From Frigidibacter mobilis (lineage in GTDB: Bacteria > Pseudomonadota > Alphaproteobacteria > Rhodobacterales > Rhodobacteraceae), in assembly GCF_001620265.1 (NCBI RefSeq), contig NZ_CP012661.1:1488001-1552000 (forward strand): a stretch of 64,000 nt of DNA, read 5' to 3'. The position numbers and the translations under genes were made by a program. Below are positions 49,358-57,520 of this stretch, piece by piece. Within the stretch, counting starts at the first letter, position 1, and every line of letters starts with the position of its first letter. The notes under the pieces are model-generated. The model was not told where the DNA came from and did not search any database. It saw only the letters and a list, made by a program, of their open reading frames with translations.

Positions 49358-49607
49358 CATGCGCCCTTGCATCCGATCCGCGCCACGCTTTGCAGCGCCG
49401 CGCCCCGGTCTGCCGCAAAGGCAGGCAGCTCTTGTCCCGAAGCGCCCGGTTTGATGTGGCAATCCGTCCCGCCCGTTGATTTCCGTCGCAAGATTCGGGC
49501 GGGCGGCCCCATGATCGAGGTTGGGAGGAAACCATGCAGGTGGCGCGGTTCCCCGGCTGCGACCCAAGGCTCTGCGCGCCGCAACAGCGCTGAACTCAGG
49601 TGATGCG
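49358..49607. promoter_or_regulatory. Intergenic region upstream of nifA without a readable sigma-54 promoter
   Basis: In 250 bases I find no TGGCA-N7-TGC pair and no TGT-N10-ACA site. nifA may be read through from rpoN or use a sigma-70-type promoter I cannot place. Short frames here (around 49367-49607) are Arg/Ser-rich shadows. Confidence 0.4.
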
Positions 49608-51421
49608 ATGACCGAAGCTAGGCACCACGAGACACTCCGGATGCAGGCCGGAGAGCCCGTCACCAGACAGCCCGTCACCAGACAGGCCGCTGCCGGCCAG
49701 ATGGCAGATCGGCTGGTGCTGGACGCCATCTACCAGATCGCCAAGCAATTTGCCGCCGCCCCCGATCCGATTGCCGAGATGGCGTCGATCTTCAACGTCC
49801 TGTCCTCGTTTCTCGACCTGCGCCACGGGGTGCTGGCACTTCTGGCCGAGCCGGGCGAGGCCGGCGGCGGGACCAACCCCTATGTGATCGCCGTCACCGC
49901 GTTCCGGCGCGAGGAGGGCGCCTTGCCGGGCGAGGTGCTGCCCGATGCCGCCGCGCGGATCGTGTTCCGCTCTGGCGTGCCCTTCGTCGCCTTCGATGTC
50001 GAAGAGGAGTTCGGCGCCGCGGCGGTGCCGACCCGGCTGCGGGACGGCCGCCAGACGCTGATCGCCGTTCCGGTGCGCGACCCCGAGCGCAGCCATTTCG
50101 TGCTGGGGTGCTGGCGGCCTATCGCACGCATGGGGCGCAGCAGGCGCGGTTTTCCGATGCCGATGTGCGGGTGCTGACGATGGTTGCCTCGCTGCTGGAA
50201 CAGGCGCTGCGGTTCCGCCAGCGGGTCGCGCGCGACCGCGACCGCGCGCTGGAGGACACGCGGCGGATGCTGCAATCGGTCAGCGAACAGCGCGGCGTGG
50301 CGCCGGCGCCGGTCAGCATCGACGGGATCATCGGGGCCAGTCCGGCAATCACCGAGGTGATTGCCCAACTGAAACGGGTGGCAGGCACCCGGACGCCGGT
50401 GCTGCTGCGTGGGGAAAGCGGCACCGGCAAGGAGCTGTTCGCCCGCGCCGTGCATTCGCAATCGCCGCGCGCCAAGGGGCCGTTCATCCGCGTCAACTGC
50501 GCGGCGCTGTCGGAAAACCTGCTGGAATCGGAACTGTTCGGCCATGAGAAGGGCGCCTTCACCGGGGCCAACGCGCTGAAGAAGGGCCGCTTCGAGCTGG
50601 CCGACCGCGGTACGCTGTTCCTGGACGAGATCGGCGAGATCAGCCCCGCCTTCCAGACCAAGCTGCTGCGGGTGCTGCAGGAGGGCGAGTTCGAGCGGGT
50701 CGGCGGAATGCACACGATCAAGGTCGATGTGCGGATCGTCGCGGCCACCAACCGCGATCTGGAGGATGCCGTGGCCCGCGGGCAGTTCCGCGCGGATCTC
50801 TATTTCCGCATCTGTGTGGTGCCGATCGTGCTGCCGCCGCTGCGCAACCGCAAAAGCGATATCAAGCCGCTGGCCCAGCTGTTCCTGGACAGGTTCAACA
50901 CCCTGAACGGTACCAGCGTGCGCTTTGCCGCCGATGCGTTCGAGGAGATCTGCCGCTGCAAGTTTCCCGGCAACGTGCGCGAGCTTGAAAACTGCGTCAA
51001 CCGTGCGGCGGCGCTGTCGGATGGCGAGATCGTGCTGGCCGACGAGCTGGCCTGCCGGCAGGGATCGTGCCTGTCCTCGGAGCTGTTCCGCCTGCAGGAG
51101 GGCGCCTCGCCGATTGGCGGGCTGGCGGCGGGGCATCTGGTCACGCCTTCGGTGCGGCTGCCTGCCTCGCCGCCCCAGACCGCCGCGCCCCAACCCCAAC
51201 CCGCACCCGAGCCTGCCTTTCCCGCCGCGCCCTTGGCAGCGGCAGAGCCGGAAGACGCGATGCTGCGGCGCAAGAGCGCCAACATCACCCGTGACGAGCT
51301 GATCCATGTGATGGAAAGCGCAGGCTGGGTGCAGGCCAAGGCCGCACGGCTGCTGGGGATGACCCCGCGCCAGATCGCCTATGCGCTGCAAAAGCTCGAG
51401 ATCCCGATCCGCCGGATCTGA
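49608..51421 (+). CDS. nifA: Nitrogen fixation activator NifA, frameshifted in this sequence
   Basis: Sigma-54-dependent activator of the nif promoters. A GAF domain (about 35-190), an AAA+ domain with Walker [15 protein letters not shown] loop and Walker [12 protein letters not shown], the alphaproteobacterial C-x11-C-x19-C-x4-C oxygen-sensing motif ([13 protein letters not shown] to CRQGSC), a Pro/Ala linker, and a C-terminal Fis-type HTH ([19 protein letters not shown]) are all present. The frame breaks at the GGGG run 50105-50108; a fifth G joins SHFVLG to [11 protein letters not shown]. The N-terminus has a 15-base tandem repeat. No sigma-54 promoter was found in the 250 bases upstream, so it may depend on read-through from rpoN or on a sigma-70-type promoter. 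Confidence 0.9.
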
Positions 51422-51437
51422 CCCCCACATCCCCCCT

Positions 51438-51453
51438 TGTCGGCTTGCCGACA
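51438..51453. promoter_or_regulatory. nifB: NifA upstream activator site of nifB
   Basis: TGT-CGGCTTGCCG-ACA, a perfect TGT-N10-ACA site just 17 bases after the nifA stop and 41 bases before the -24 element. The N10 half-palindrome resembles that of the rnfA/fprA site. Confidence 0.8.
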
Positions 51454-51493
51454 ATGCACGCTGCCATTTGTGCCGTTTGTGCGCCCGCGGGGC

Positions 51494-51508
51494 TGGCACG
51501 GTTCTTGC
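51494..51508 (+). promoter_or_regulatory. nifB: Sigma-54 (-24/-12) promoter of nifB
   Basis: TGGCACGGTTCTTGC, identical to the nifE promoter over all 15 bases, 46 bases before nifB. Confidence 0.87.
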
Positions 51509-51554
51509 TGCACTCCTTCAGAACCGGGCCGTCACGACAACTGGAGGGAATGCC

Positions 51555-53074
51555 ATGTCTGCCAATGTGATCTCGCTGGATGCGCTGTCGGTCGGCTCAC
51601 GCGACCGGCTGAGGGACGATCTGGCCGCCAGGGCCGCCAGGGCCGCCGGGGAGGCGGGCTGTTCCGCTTCGAGCTGCGGCTCCAAGCAGGCGCCCGAGGA
51701 CATGGACCCGGCGACCTGGGCCAAGGTCAAGGACCACCCCTGCTATTCCGAGGAGGCGCATCACTACTTTGCCCGGATGCATGTGGCGGTGTCGCCAGCC
51801 TGCGACATCCAGTGCAACTACTGCAACCGCAAGTATGATTGCGCCAATGAAAGCCGCCCCGGCGTGGTGTCGGAACGGCTGACGCCCGCCGAGGCGGCGC
51901 GCAAGGTGATCGCGGTGGCCAACAAGGTGCCGCAGCTTTCGGTTCTGGGCATCGCCGGGCCGGGCGACGCCGCCTATGACTGGACCAAGACCCGCGAGAC
52001 CTTCCACCGCGTTGCCACGCAGATCCCCGACATCAAGCTGTGCCTCAGCTCCAACGGCCTGTCGCTGCCCGATCATGTCGACGAGATCGTGGGGATGAAT
52101 GTCGACCATGTCACGCTGACCATCAACATGCTGGATCCCGAGATCGGTGCGCAGATCTATCCGTGGATCTTCTACCGGCGCCAGCGCATCTGGGGCGTGG
52201 AGGCCAGCCGCATCCTGCACGAACGGCAGATGCTGGCGCTGGACATGCTGGTGGCGCGGGGGGTTCTGGTCAAGGTGAACTCGGTGCTGATCCCCGGCAT
52301 CAACGATGCGCACCTGATCGAGGTGAACCGCGAGGTGAAGCGGCGCGGGGCCTTCCTGCACAACATCATGCCGCTGATCTCGGCCCCTGAACATGGCACC
52401 CATTTCGGGCTGACCGGCCAGCGCGGCCCGACCGCGGCAGAGCTGCGCGCGGTTCAGGAGGCCTGTGCGGGCGGAGCCAACCTGATGAAGCATTGCCGCC
52501 AGTGCCGCGCCGATGCGGTGGGCCTGCTGGGCGAGGATCGCGGCCAGGAATTCACCCTGGACCGGCTGGAGGAAGACCAGACCTATGACCCCGGGCACCG
52601 CGAGACCTATCGGGACTGGGTTGGCAAGGAGCGCGAGGACCGCCGCGCGGCAGCGGCCGAAGCGCAGGCGCAGACGGGCGGGCAGGTGGCTGCCTCGGCC
52701 CGGCGCTGCTGGTGGCGGTGGCAACGCAGGGCGGCGGCCGGATCAACCAGCATTTCGGCCATGCCAGCGAGTTCCAGATCTTCGAGGTCGATGCCGAGGG
52801 CGTGCGTTTCGCCTTTCACCGCCGTTGCGACAATTACTGCGTCGGCGGCGCGGGCGAGGAGGACCGGCTGGACCGGGTGATCGCGGCGCTGGAGGGGATC
52901 GACACGGTGCTGTGCGCCAGGATCGGCGATTGCCCGCGCGAGACCCTTGCCGCGGCCGGGATCACGGTCAGTGCCGAGCATGCCTTCGACTATATCGAGG
53001 CCGGGGTCGGCGCCGTCTACCGCGCCCGGATGGGGCTTGCCGGCGGCGTGCCGGCCCGGGCGGACAGCGCATGA
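51555..53074 (+). CDS. nifB: FeMo-co biosynthesis radical SAM protein NifB with NifX domain, frameshifted
   Basis: Builds NifB-co, the 8Fe core of FeMo-co. The radical SAM cysteines are C-x3-C-x2-C in [15 protein letters not shown] (about residue 85), followed by SAM-binding [11 protein letters not shown], and [15 protein letters not shown] near the end of the core. A C-terminal NifX-like domain ([20 protein letters not shown] onward) follows in another frame. The break is at 52702-52705 (CCCGGCG), where one added G gives a continuous 506-residue protein. The ribosome site is GGAGGGAATGCC. Even as written the radical SAM core is intact; only the NifX domain would be lost. Confidence 0.9.
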
Positions 53075-53089
53075 CGGGCGGCTCGCGCC

Positions 53090-53821
53090 ATGCCCGAGGG
53101 ACCCGCTCCGGTCGACTGGCAGGGCGATCCGCTGGACTGCGGGGCCTGCCGGTTTCGGCCGCGGCGGGCGCCGGGACGCTGCGGCCCCGGCTGGTCCTGC
53201 GCCCATGACCGCTATGCACGCCGTATCGAGCGGTTTTTCGTGCTCAACCCCGATCTGGCCGACGACTGTCTGGGCCATCCCTATTTCGAGACCCGGATGA
53301 ACGCCGCCCGCCACGCCTCGGTGTTTCGCCTGACCCGGCTTCTGGGCGATGAGGACCCTGCGGTGCGGGGCATGGCGGTGTTGCGCCTGCCGGTGGCGCA
53401 GGCCGGCCGGCTGATGAAGGATCCCGACCGCCAGGTGCGCATCGCCGTCGCCTACCGGCTTGCGCCCGACCGGCTGCTGCCACTGGCGCAGGACCGCGAC
53501 GGCGCTGTGCGTCTGGTGGTGGCGCGGCGGGCAGAGGCGGGGATGCTGCCGGTGATGATCGCCGATCCCGACCCCGAGGTGCGCGCGCTGGTCGCCGCCC
53601 GGATCGCGGTGGACTGGCTTGGCCGGTTCCGCGCCGATCCCGACCCGCTGGTGCGGCGGGCGGCGGCGCTGCGCCGGCCGGCGCTGTTCCTGCACGACGC
53701 CGATATCCGCGTGCGTCATGCAGTGGCCGAGGAGGCCGGGCCGGACCTGCTCCGTGCGCTTTTGGACGATCCCGAACCCCTGATCCGCGAGACCGCCGCC
53801 GCGCGGCTTGCGCAACCCTGA
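53090..53821 (+). CDS. 4Fe-4S-containing leucine-rich-variant (LRV) repeat protein
   Basis: A 243-residue protein like the Azotobacter LRV protein encoded beside nif genes. The N-terminal iron-sulfur domain has cysteines C-x2-C-x10-C-x5-C (CGACRFRPRRAPGRCGPGWSC). After it come about seven 24-residue alpha-alpha repeats of the form VAYRLAPDRLLPLAQDRDG. The function is unknown; it may be a binding platform in nitrogenase maturation. It sits 15 bases after nifB and 14 before nifZ. Confidence 0.87.
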   Translation: MPEGPAPVDWQGDPLDCGACRFRPRRAPGRCGPGWSCAHDRYARRIERFFVLNPDLADDCLGHPYFETRMNAARHASVFRLTRLLGDEDPAVRGMAVLRLPVAQAGRLMKDPDRQVRIAVAYRLAPDRLLPLAQDRDGAVRLVVARRAEAGMLPVMIADPDPEVRALVAARIAVDWLGRFRADPDPLVRRAAALRRPALFLHDADIRVRHAVAEEAGPDLLRALLDDPEPLIRETAAARLAQP

Positions 53822-53835
53822 CCCCGGAGGCTGCC

Positions 53836-54192
53836 ATGTCCACAGATGACCGCGAGATCGAGGTCTACCGCGCCCCCGCCCATCGTCCCGGCGACCGGGT
53901 GATCGCCCGCAAGCATGTCAAGAATGACGGCACGATGGTCGGCCACGAGATCGGCGACATCGTCGTCAGGAAAGGTGATGTCGGCTATGTCCGCGACATC
54001 GGCGTGTTCCTGAGCCAGTTCTACATCTACGCCGTCGATTTCGTCGCCCGCGGCTCGATCGTCGGGATGCGCGAGCGCGAATTGCTGGCCGATGGTCCCG
54101 CGGCCGCGCCCGAAGGCGACCGGCCGGCCCTGCAGGCACATATCGTCACCCGCGAAATGCTGACCCGAACCGCGAAGGAGGCCCGCCCGTGA
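53836..54192 (+). CDS. nifZ: NifZ, P-cluster maturation protein
   Basis: A 118-residue NifZ that helps form the second P-cluster of the MoFe protein. The conserved SH3-like part is present (GDRVIARKHVKNDGTMVG, EIGDIVVRKGDVGYVRDIG). A C-terminal extension of about 35 residues (after RERELLADG) is variable in the family. It overlaps nifT by ATGA-type coupling. Confidence 0.92.
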   Translation: MSTDDREIEVYRAPAHRPGDRVIARKHVKNDGTMVGHEIGDIVVRKGDVGYVRDIGVFLSQFYIYAVDFVARGSIVGMRERELLADGPAAAPEGDRPALQAHIVTREMLTRTAKEARP

Positions 54193-54404
54193 AGATCATG
54201 ATCCGGCAGACGCCGAAAGGGCTTGAAGCCTATGTGCCGAAAAAGGACCTCGAGCTGATGGTGGCCGAGCAGGAGAGGCCCGGGCTCTGGGGCGGATGGG
54301 CGCGGCTGTCGAACGGCTGGGTCTTCGCCATGCCCGCCTTTGCGGCGCCGCCGACGCTGCCCGTTACCGTCGAGGCGCGCAAGCTGTCGGGGGACGAGGC
54401 ATGA
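54189..54404 (+). CDS. nifT: NifT/FixU family protein
   Basis: A 71-residue protein of the NifT/FixU family, starting MKIMIRQTPKGLEAYVPKK and containing the conserved LSNGWVFAMP. The function is unknown. It overlaps both nifZ and the SIR2-like gene by 4 bases. Confidence 0.92.
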   Translation: MKIMIRQTPKGLEAYVPKKDLELMVAEQERPGLWGGWARLSNGWVFAMPAFAAPPTLPVTVEARKLSGDEA

Positions 54405-55267
54405 ACGGCACCGATCTTGCCACGCTGGAGGTGGCCCTGGCCGAGGTGGCGGCGGGCACGCGCATCGCCTATCTGGGGCCCGAGGTTTCGGCGCGGTCGG
54501 GCGGCCCCGCCCCCGCCACGCGCGCCGAGCTGTGCAGGCGGCTCGAGGCAGAGGTACGGGTGCCGCGCCGGGCCTCGGGTGACCTGTGGGCGGTGGCGCA
54601 ATATATCGAAAGCCGCAAGTTCCGCGCCACGCTGGATGCGATGGTGCGCCGCGCCTTTGCCCCGGCTCCGGGCGCGGAGGGTGCCGAGGGCACGGGGCCC
54701 CGCGCCAATCCGCTGCATGACTGGCTGGCCCGGCTGCGTCCGCCGATGGTGGTGGACACATGGTATGATGACGGGTTGCTGACGGCCTTTGAACGGGCAG
54801 GCGCGGGCTGGGGGCTGGTGCAGGGCGTCAGCCGCGCCGGAGGCTGGACCGAGGCCTATACCCGCGCCTACGGCGCCGGCGGCGCCGAGGTCGCCGCGCC
54901 TGATCCGGACTGGCAGACGCTGCTCTACAAGCCGCAGGGCCTGGCCCGCCCCGGATCGTCGTTCCTGATCTCGGACAGCGACTATGTCGAGGTGCTGACC
55001 GAGATCGACATCCAGACCCCGATTCCCGAGGAGGTGCGCCGTCGCCGCACCGGCCGCCCGTTCCTGTTTCTGGGCTGCCGGTTCGATGACCAGCTGCTGC
55101 GGATCTATGCCCGGCAGATCACCAAGCGCTCTGGCGCGGGGCATGTGGCGCTGCTGCCCGGCCCGCTGAGCCGCATGGAGGCGCGGTTCATCGCCGAGCT
55201 GGGGATCCGGCGGCTTGACCTTGGGCTGGACGCGGTGACGGGCCGGCTGACCGCCCCCGCGGGTTGA
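54401..55267 (+). CDS. SIR2-like domain protein of the nif operon, catalytic residues replaced
   Basis: A 288-residue protein with a SIR2_2-type Rossmann fold: IAYLGPEVSARSGGPAPATR for the nucleotide loop, HDWLARLRPPMVVDTWYDDG, LLYKPQGLARPGSSFLIS, and RPFLFLGCRFDDQLLRIYAR near the C-terminus. Active SIR2-like NADases usually have T-N-Y-D and K-x-H-G in the second and third blocks; here these read TWYDD and KPQG, so the catalytic Asn and His appear as Trp and Gln. NAD binding without hydrolysis is the likely outcome. Its ATG overlaps the nifT stop, so it is made with NifB, NifZ and NifT. It may sense NAD(H) or ADP-ribose; function unproven. Confidence 0.82.
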   Translation: MNGTDLATLEVALAEVAAGTRIAYLGPEVSARSGGPAPATRAELCRRLEAEVRVPRRASGDLWAVAQYIESRKFRATLDAMVRRAFAPAPGAEGAEGTGPRANPLHDWLARLRPPMVVDTWYDDGLLTAFERAGAGWGLVQGVSRAGGWTEAYTRAYGAGGAEVAAPDPDWQTLLYKPQGLARPGSSFLISDSDYVEVLTEIDIQTPIPEEVRRRRTGRPFLFLGCRFDDQLLRIYARQITKRSGAGHVALLPGPLSRMEARFIAELGIRRLDLGLDAVTGRLTAPAG

Positions 55268-55409
55268 GGCTGGCCTGGGCGTGGCAGGCCCGACAAGCCT
55301 CGGTGGCTGTGGTCGGAAATCTCGTTGCGGTGATTGCCGGCTCATGCCGGCGTCGCGGTCTTCCTTGCGTCCGAGAATGCGCACTGGGTGACTGGTGCGC
55401 CTCGGCACT
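55268..55409. other. Non-coding stretch after the nif island
   Basis: About 140 bases between the last nif operon gene and the LysR remnant. I see no gene, promoter or clear terminator; GAGGCT and AAGCCTC near 55265-55300 could form a weak hairpin. Confidence 0.4.
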
Positions 55410-55568
55410 TCACGCCTTTCCGGGCTTCTTTTGCGAGGCAGGTTGCTGCGCGTTCATGCCCATGTCCGTGATTAGCCGCACCAGCCAGTCGACGAAGACC
55501 CTGACCTTGTTGCTCAGATGGCGGTTGGGCGGATAGACCACGTAAAGGGGCAAGCGGGTCGTCTTCAT
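55410..55568 (-). pseudogene. C-terminal remnant of a LysR family regulator
   Basis: On the minus strand an in-frame segment of about 50 codons ([19 protein letters not shown], then [12 protein letters not shown], ending at TGA 55410-55412) matches the last part of a LysR co-inducer domain. A TGA interrupts the frame upstream and the DNA-binding part is absent. It abuts the integrase fragment. Confidence 0.65.
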
Positions 55569-55833
55569 TCGTCATAGTGTCAGCCCCAGCCTCGAAAAAT
55601 GCCCATGCCCGTTCAAAGTGGTCCGATAGCCTCGTGCCAAGAAGCCGCGCCTCGCGCGATGACGAGGTTTGAAGGCTGACGGCAAGATGGCCCTTTGCTT
55701 GGGCTTTTCGTCCAATAGCGCCACAAGCCCCTGAAACTTGGCGGTTTTGTGGCTCTCCCATGAAGATAACAGGGTGGCGGCGTCGAAACCACCAGATGTT
55801 GCCACGTTTCGAGAGGTAAGCGATGCGTCCCAT
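55569..55833 (-). pseudogene. N-terminal remnant of a tyrosine recombinase (DUF6538-type integrase)
   Basis: From ATG 55833 about 85 codons (GRIAYLSKRGNIWWFRRRHP, then AVSLQTSSSREARLLGTRL) match the N-terminal DUF6538 domain of tyrosine integrases. No core-binding or catalytic domain follows; the frame instead runs out of frame into the LysR fragment. It sits directly downstream of tRNA-Asn, the usual place for an integrase of a tRNA-targeting element, so it is the scar of a lost island. Confidence 0.65.
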
Positions 55834-55954
55834 GCTCTGGCTCCGACACATTGTGCGCAGCAAAAGCCGCGACATTGGGCACAGAGGGCGGGGTGGCGGG
55901 AATGACAAGCGGCGCTGGCCGCAAGTCATTGATTTCCCATAGATTTTTTTTGAT

Positions 55955-56029
55955 TGGCTCCGGCGGTAGGGATCGAACCTACGACCAATTGATTAACAGT
56001 CAACTGCTCTACCGCTGAGCTACGCCGGA
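55955..56029 (-). tRNA. tRNA-Asn (anticodon GTT), CCA encoded
   Basis: The minus strand folds as a normal tRNA: acceptor TCCGGCG paired with CGCCGGA, D-arm GCTCAGCGGTAGAGC, anticodon loop CTGTTAA (GTT), T-arm with GGTTCGATCC, discriminator G and encoded CCA (55955-55957). Confidence 0.95.
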
Positions 56030-56039
56030 ACACGGGGCG

Positions 56040-56068
56040 GATATAGCGGGGTGGTGTGGGGGTGTCCA
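56040..56068 (-). promoter_or_regulatory. Sigma-70-type promoter of tRNA-Asn
   Basis: On the minus strand TGGACA (56063-56068) and TATATC (56040-56045) are 17 bases apart, putting the transcription start a few bases before the tRNA. Confidence 0.6.
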
Positions 56069-56575
56069 GAGGCTTTCGTGACATTCTTGCGTCGTTCGGT
56101 GATCGGATCGCTGCCCGGTCGGTGCAGGCCCTGGCGGGGCTTGTGCGGGCGCTGGATCTGGCCTGCCCGGCCGCTATCCTGCAGCTGTCGCTCCGCTCCG
56201 GAAGGCCGATCAGCGTGCACATCATTCATCAGGATGGCGGTGCCCGCGGCCGTCGCGCTCGCCAGGAGTCGCAGCGACTGCACGCATGTCGATCGGGGCG
56301 GGCAGCTCGGGCTAGGTGCCAACGCGCGGCGACATCTGCGCGGATCCAGCCGGGGGCTATGCTCGCGCCGACTTAGAAGCCGCGGGGCGGGGGAGGCAAG
56401 TGCCCCCCTTCGGACCCGGGCGCGCACACCCGGAAACCGATCGCCGCCCGGACGTGACGACGCTTTGGGCGCGCGCGAACCGAGGGGCCATCGGGCAGGG
56501 CCGGTCCGGCCGGAAGGAACGGCGACTGCAGGCGCCGCTCCTGGCCAGCGCAGGCCGCGTCCTGTCATCGTCCGC
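56069..56575. other. About 500 bases without a convincing gene
   Basis: Several overlapping frames are open here, but their products are Arg/Pro/Ala-rich shadows typical of GC-rich DNA and none has a ribosome site or recognisable domain. It lies beside the integration scar and may be remnant island DNA. Confidence 0.4.
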
Positions 56576-57484
56576 TCAGCCCCGCTCGAACACCGCTCCG
56601 GCGTTCAGCGCGCCTTGCGGAGCGATCAGGCCGTGTTCCGACAGGTCGATCAGATGCGCCAGCACGTTGCGGGCGGCGGCGGCCAGCAGGGCAGGGGGCG
56701 TGGCGGTGTAGATCCGCGCCGCCAGTGTGGCGGCATCGGCGGGGGCGCCCGCCAGCGCGGCCAGCACCTCGGCCTCGCGCTGGCGGCGGTGGGCGGCCAG
56801 CTCGGCGATGCGGGCGGCGGGATCTGCGATGTCGGGGCCATGCCCGGAATGGGCAATCCGCGCACCCAGGCCGGCCAACCGGTCCAGCGAGGCGAGGTAT
56901 TGCGCCACATCGCCATCGGGCGGCGAGATCAGCGAGGAGGACCAGCTCATCACCTGATCGCCGGTGAACAGCCGCTCCCCCCAGGCAAAGCTGAGGTGGT
57001 TGCCGAAATGTCCGGGCGTGTGCAGGGCGGTCAGCTGCCAGCCCGCCCCGGCCACCTCGGCGCCATCCGCCAGCACCTCGTCGGGCGCGAATCCGGCATC
57101 GACACCCTCGCCGCCGCCACCCGCGCCCGAGGCTGCCAGCTGCGCCATCACCGCCGAGCGTCCGGCAAGGGCATCGCCAAAGGCCAGCACCGGCGCGCCG
57201 GTCGCCTCGGCCAGCGGCCGGGCGAGGGGCGAGTGGTCCAGATGGGCATGGGTCACAAGGATATGGCTGACCGTCTCGCCGGGGCCGAGCGCGGCCAGGA
57301 TCGCCGCCAGATGTGCGGGCAGGGCGGGGCCGGGGTCGATCACCGCCACCCGGCCTTGCCCGATGATCCAGGTGTTGGTGCCCTGAAGGGTCATCGGCGA
57401 GGGGTTGGGCGCCAGCACCTGCCGCAGGCCCGGCGCCACCTGTCGCACCTGGCCCGGGACCGGACTCGCCAAGGGATCTGCCAT
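56576..57484 (-). CDS. Metallo-beta-lactamase-fold hydrolase (LACTB2/glyoxalase II-like)
   Basis: A 302-residue protein with metal motif HxHxDH (THAHLDHSPLA), a further His in LHTPGHFGNHLSFA and the bridging Asp in LFTGDQVMSW, so a binuclear zinc hydrolase. The N-terminal NPSPMTLQGTNTWIIG and the C-terminal winged-helix-like domain (about 225-302) resemble LACTB2-type proteins. The substrate is unknown. ATG 57484 was chosen over an extension that would overlap the divergent kinase gene. Confidence 0.8.
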   Translation of the reverse strand: MADPLASPVPGQVRQVAPGLRQVLAPNPSPMTLQGTNTWIIGQGRVAVIDPGPALPAHLAAILAALGPGETVSHILVTHAHLDHSPLARPLAEATGAPVLAFGDALAGRSAVMAQLAASGAGGGGEGVDAGFAPDEVLADGAEVAGAGWQLTALHTPGHFGNHLSFAWGERLFTGDQVMSWSSSLISPPDGDVAQYLASLDRLAGLGARIAHSGHGPDIADPAARIAELAAHRRQREAEVLAALAGAPADAATLAARIYTATPPALLAAAARNVLAHLIDLSEHGLIAPQGALNAGAVFERG

Positions 57485-57520
57485 CTTTCCGTTCCCCTCC
57501 TGCGCCGCTAGGCTGCATCC

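Noticed and set aside
50108..51421. Short NifA lacking the GAF domain as an independent gene
   Set aside because: The GAF domain continues across the break and the GTG start has no ribosome site, so this is the downstream part of frameshifted nifA.
52712..53074. Stand-alone NifX-like protein after nifB
   Set aside because: It begins in the middle of a conserved NifB linker without a ribosome site; NifB-NifX fusion is the normal form in this group.
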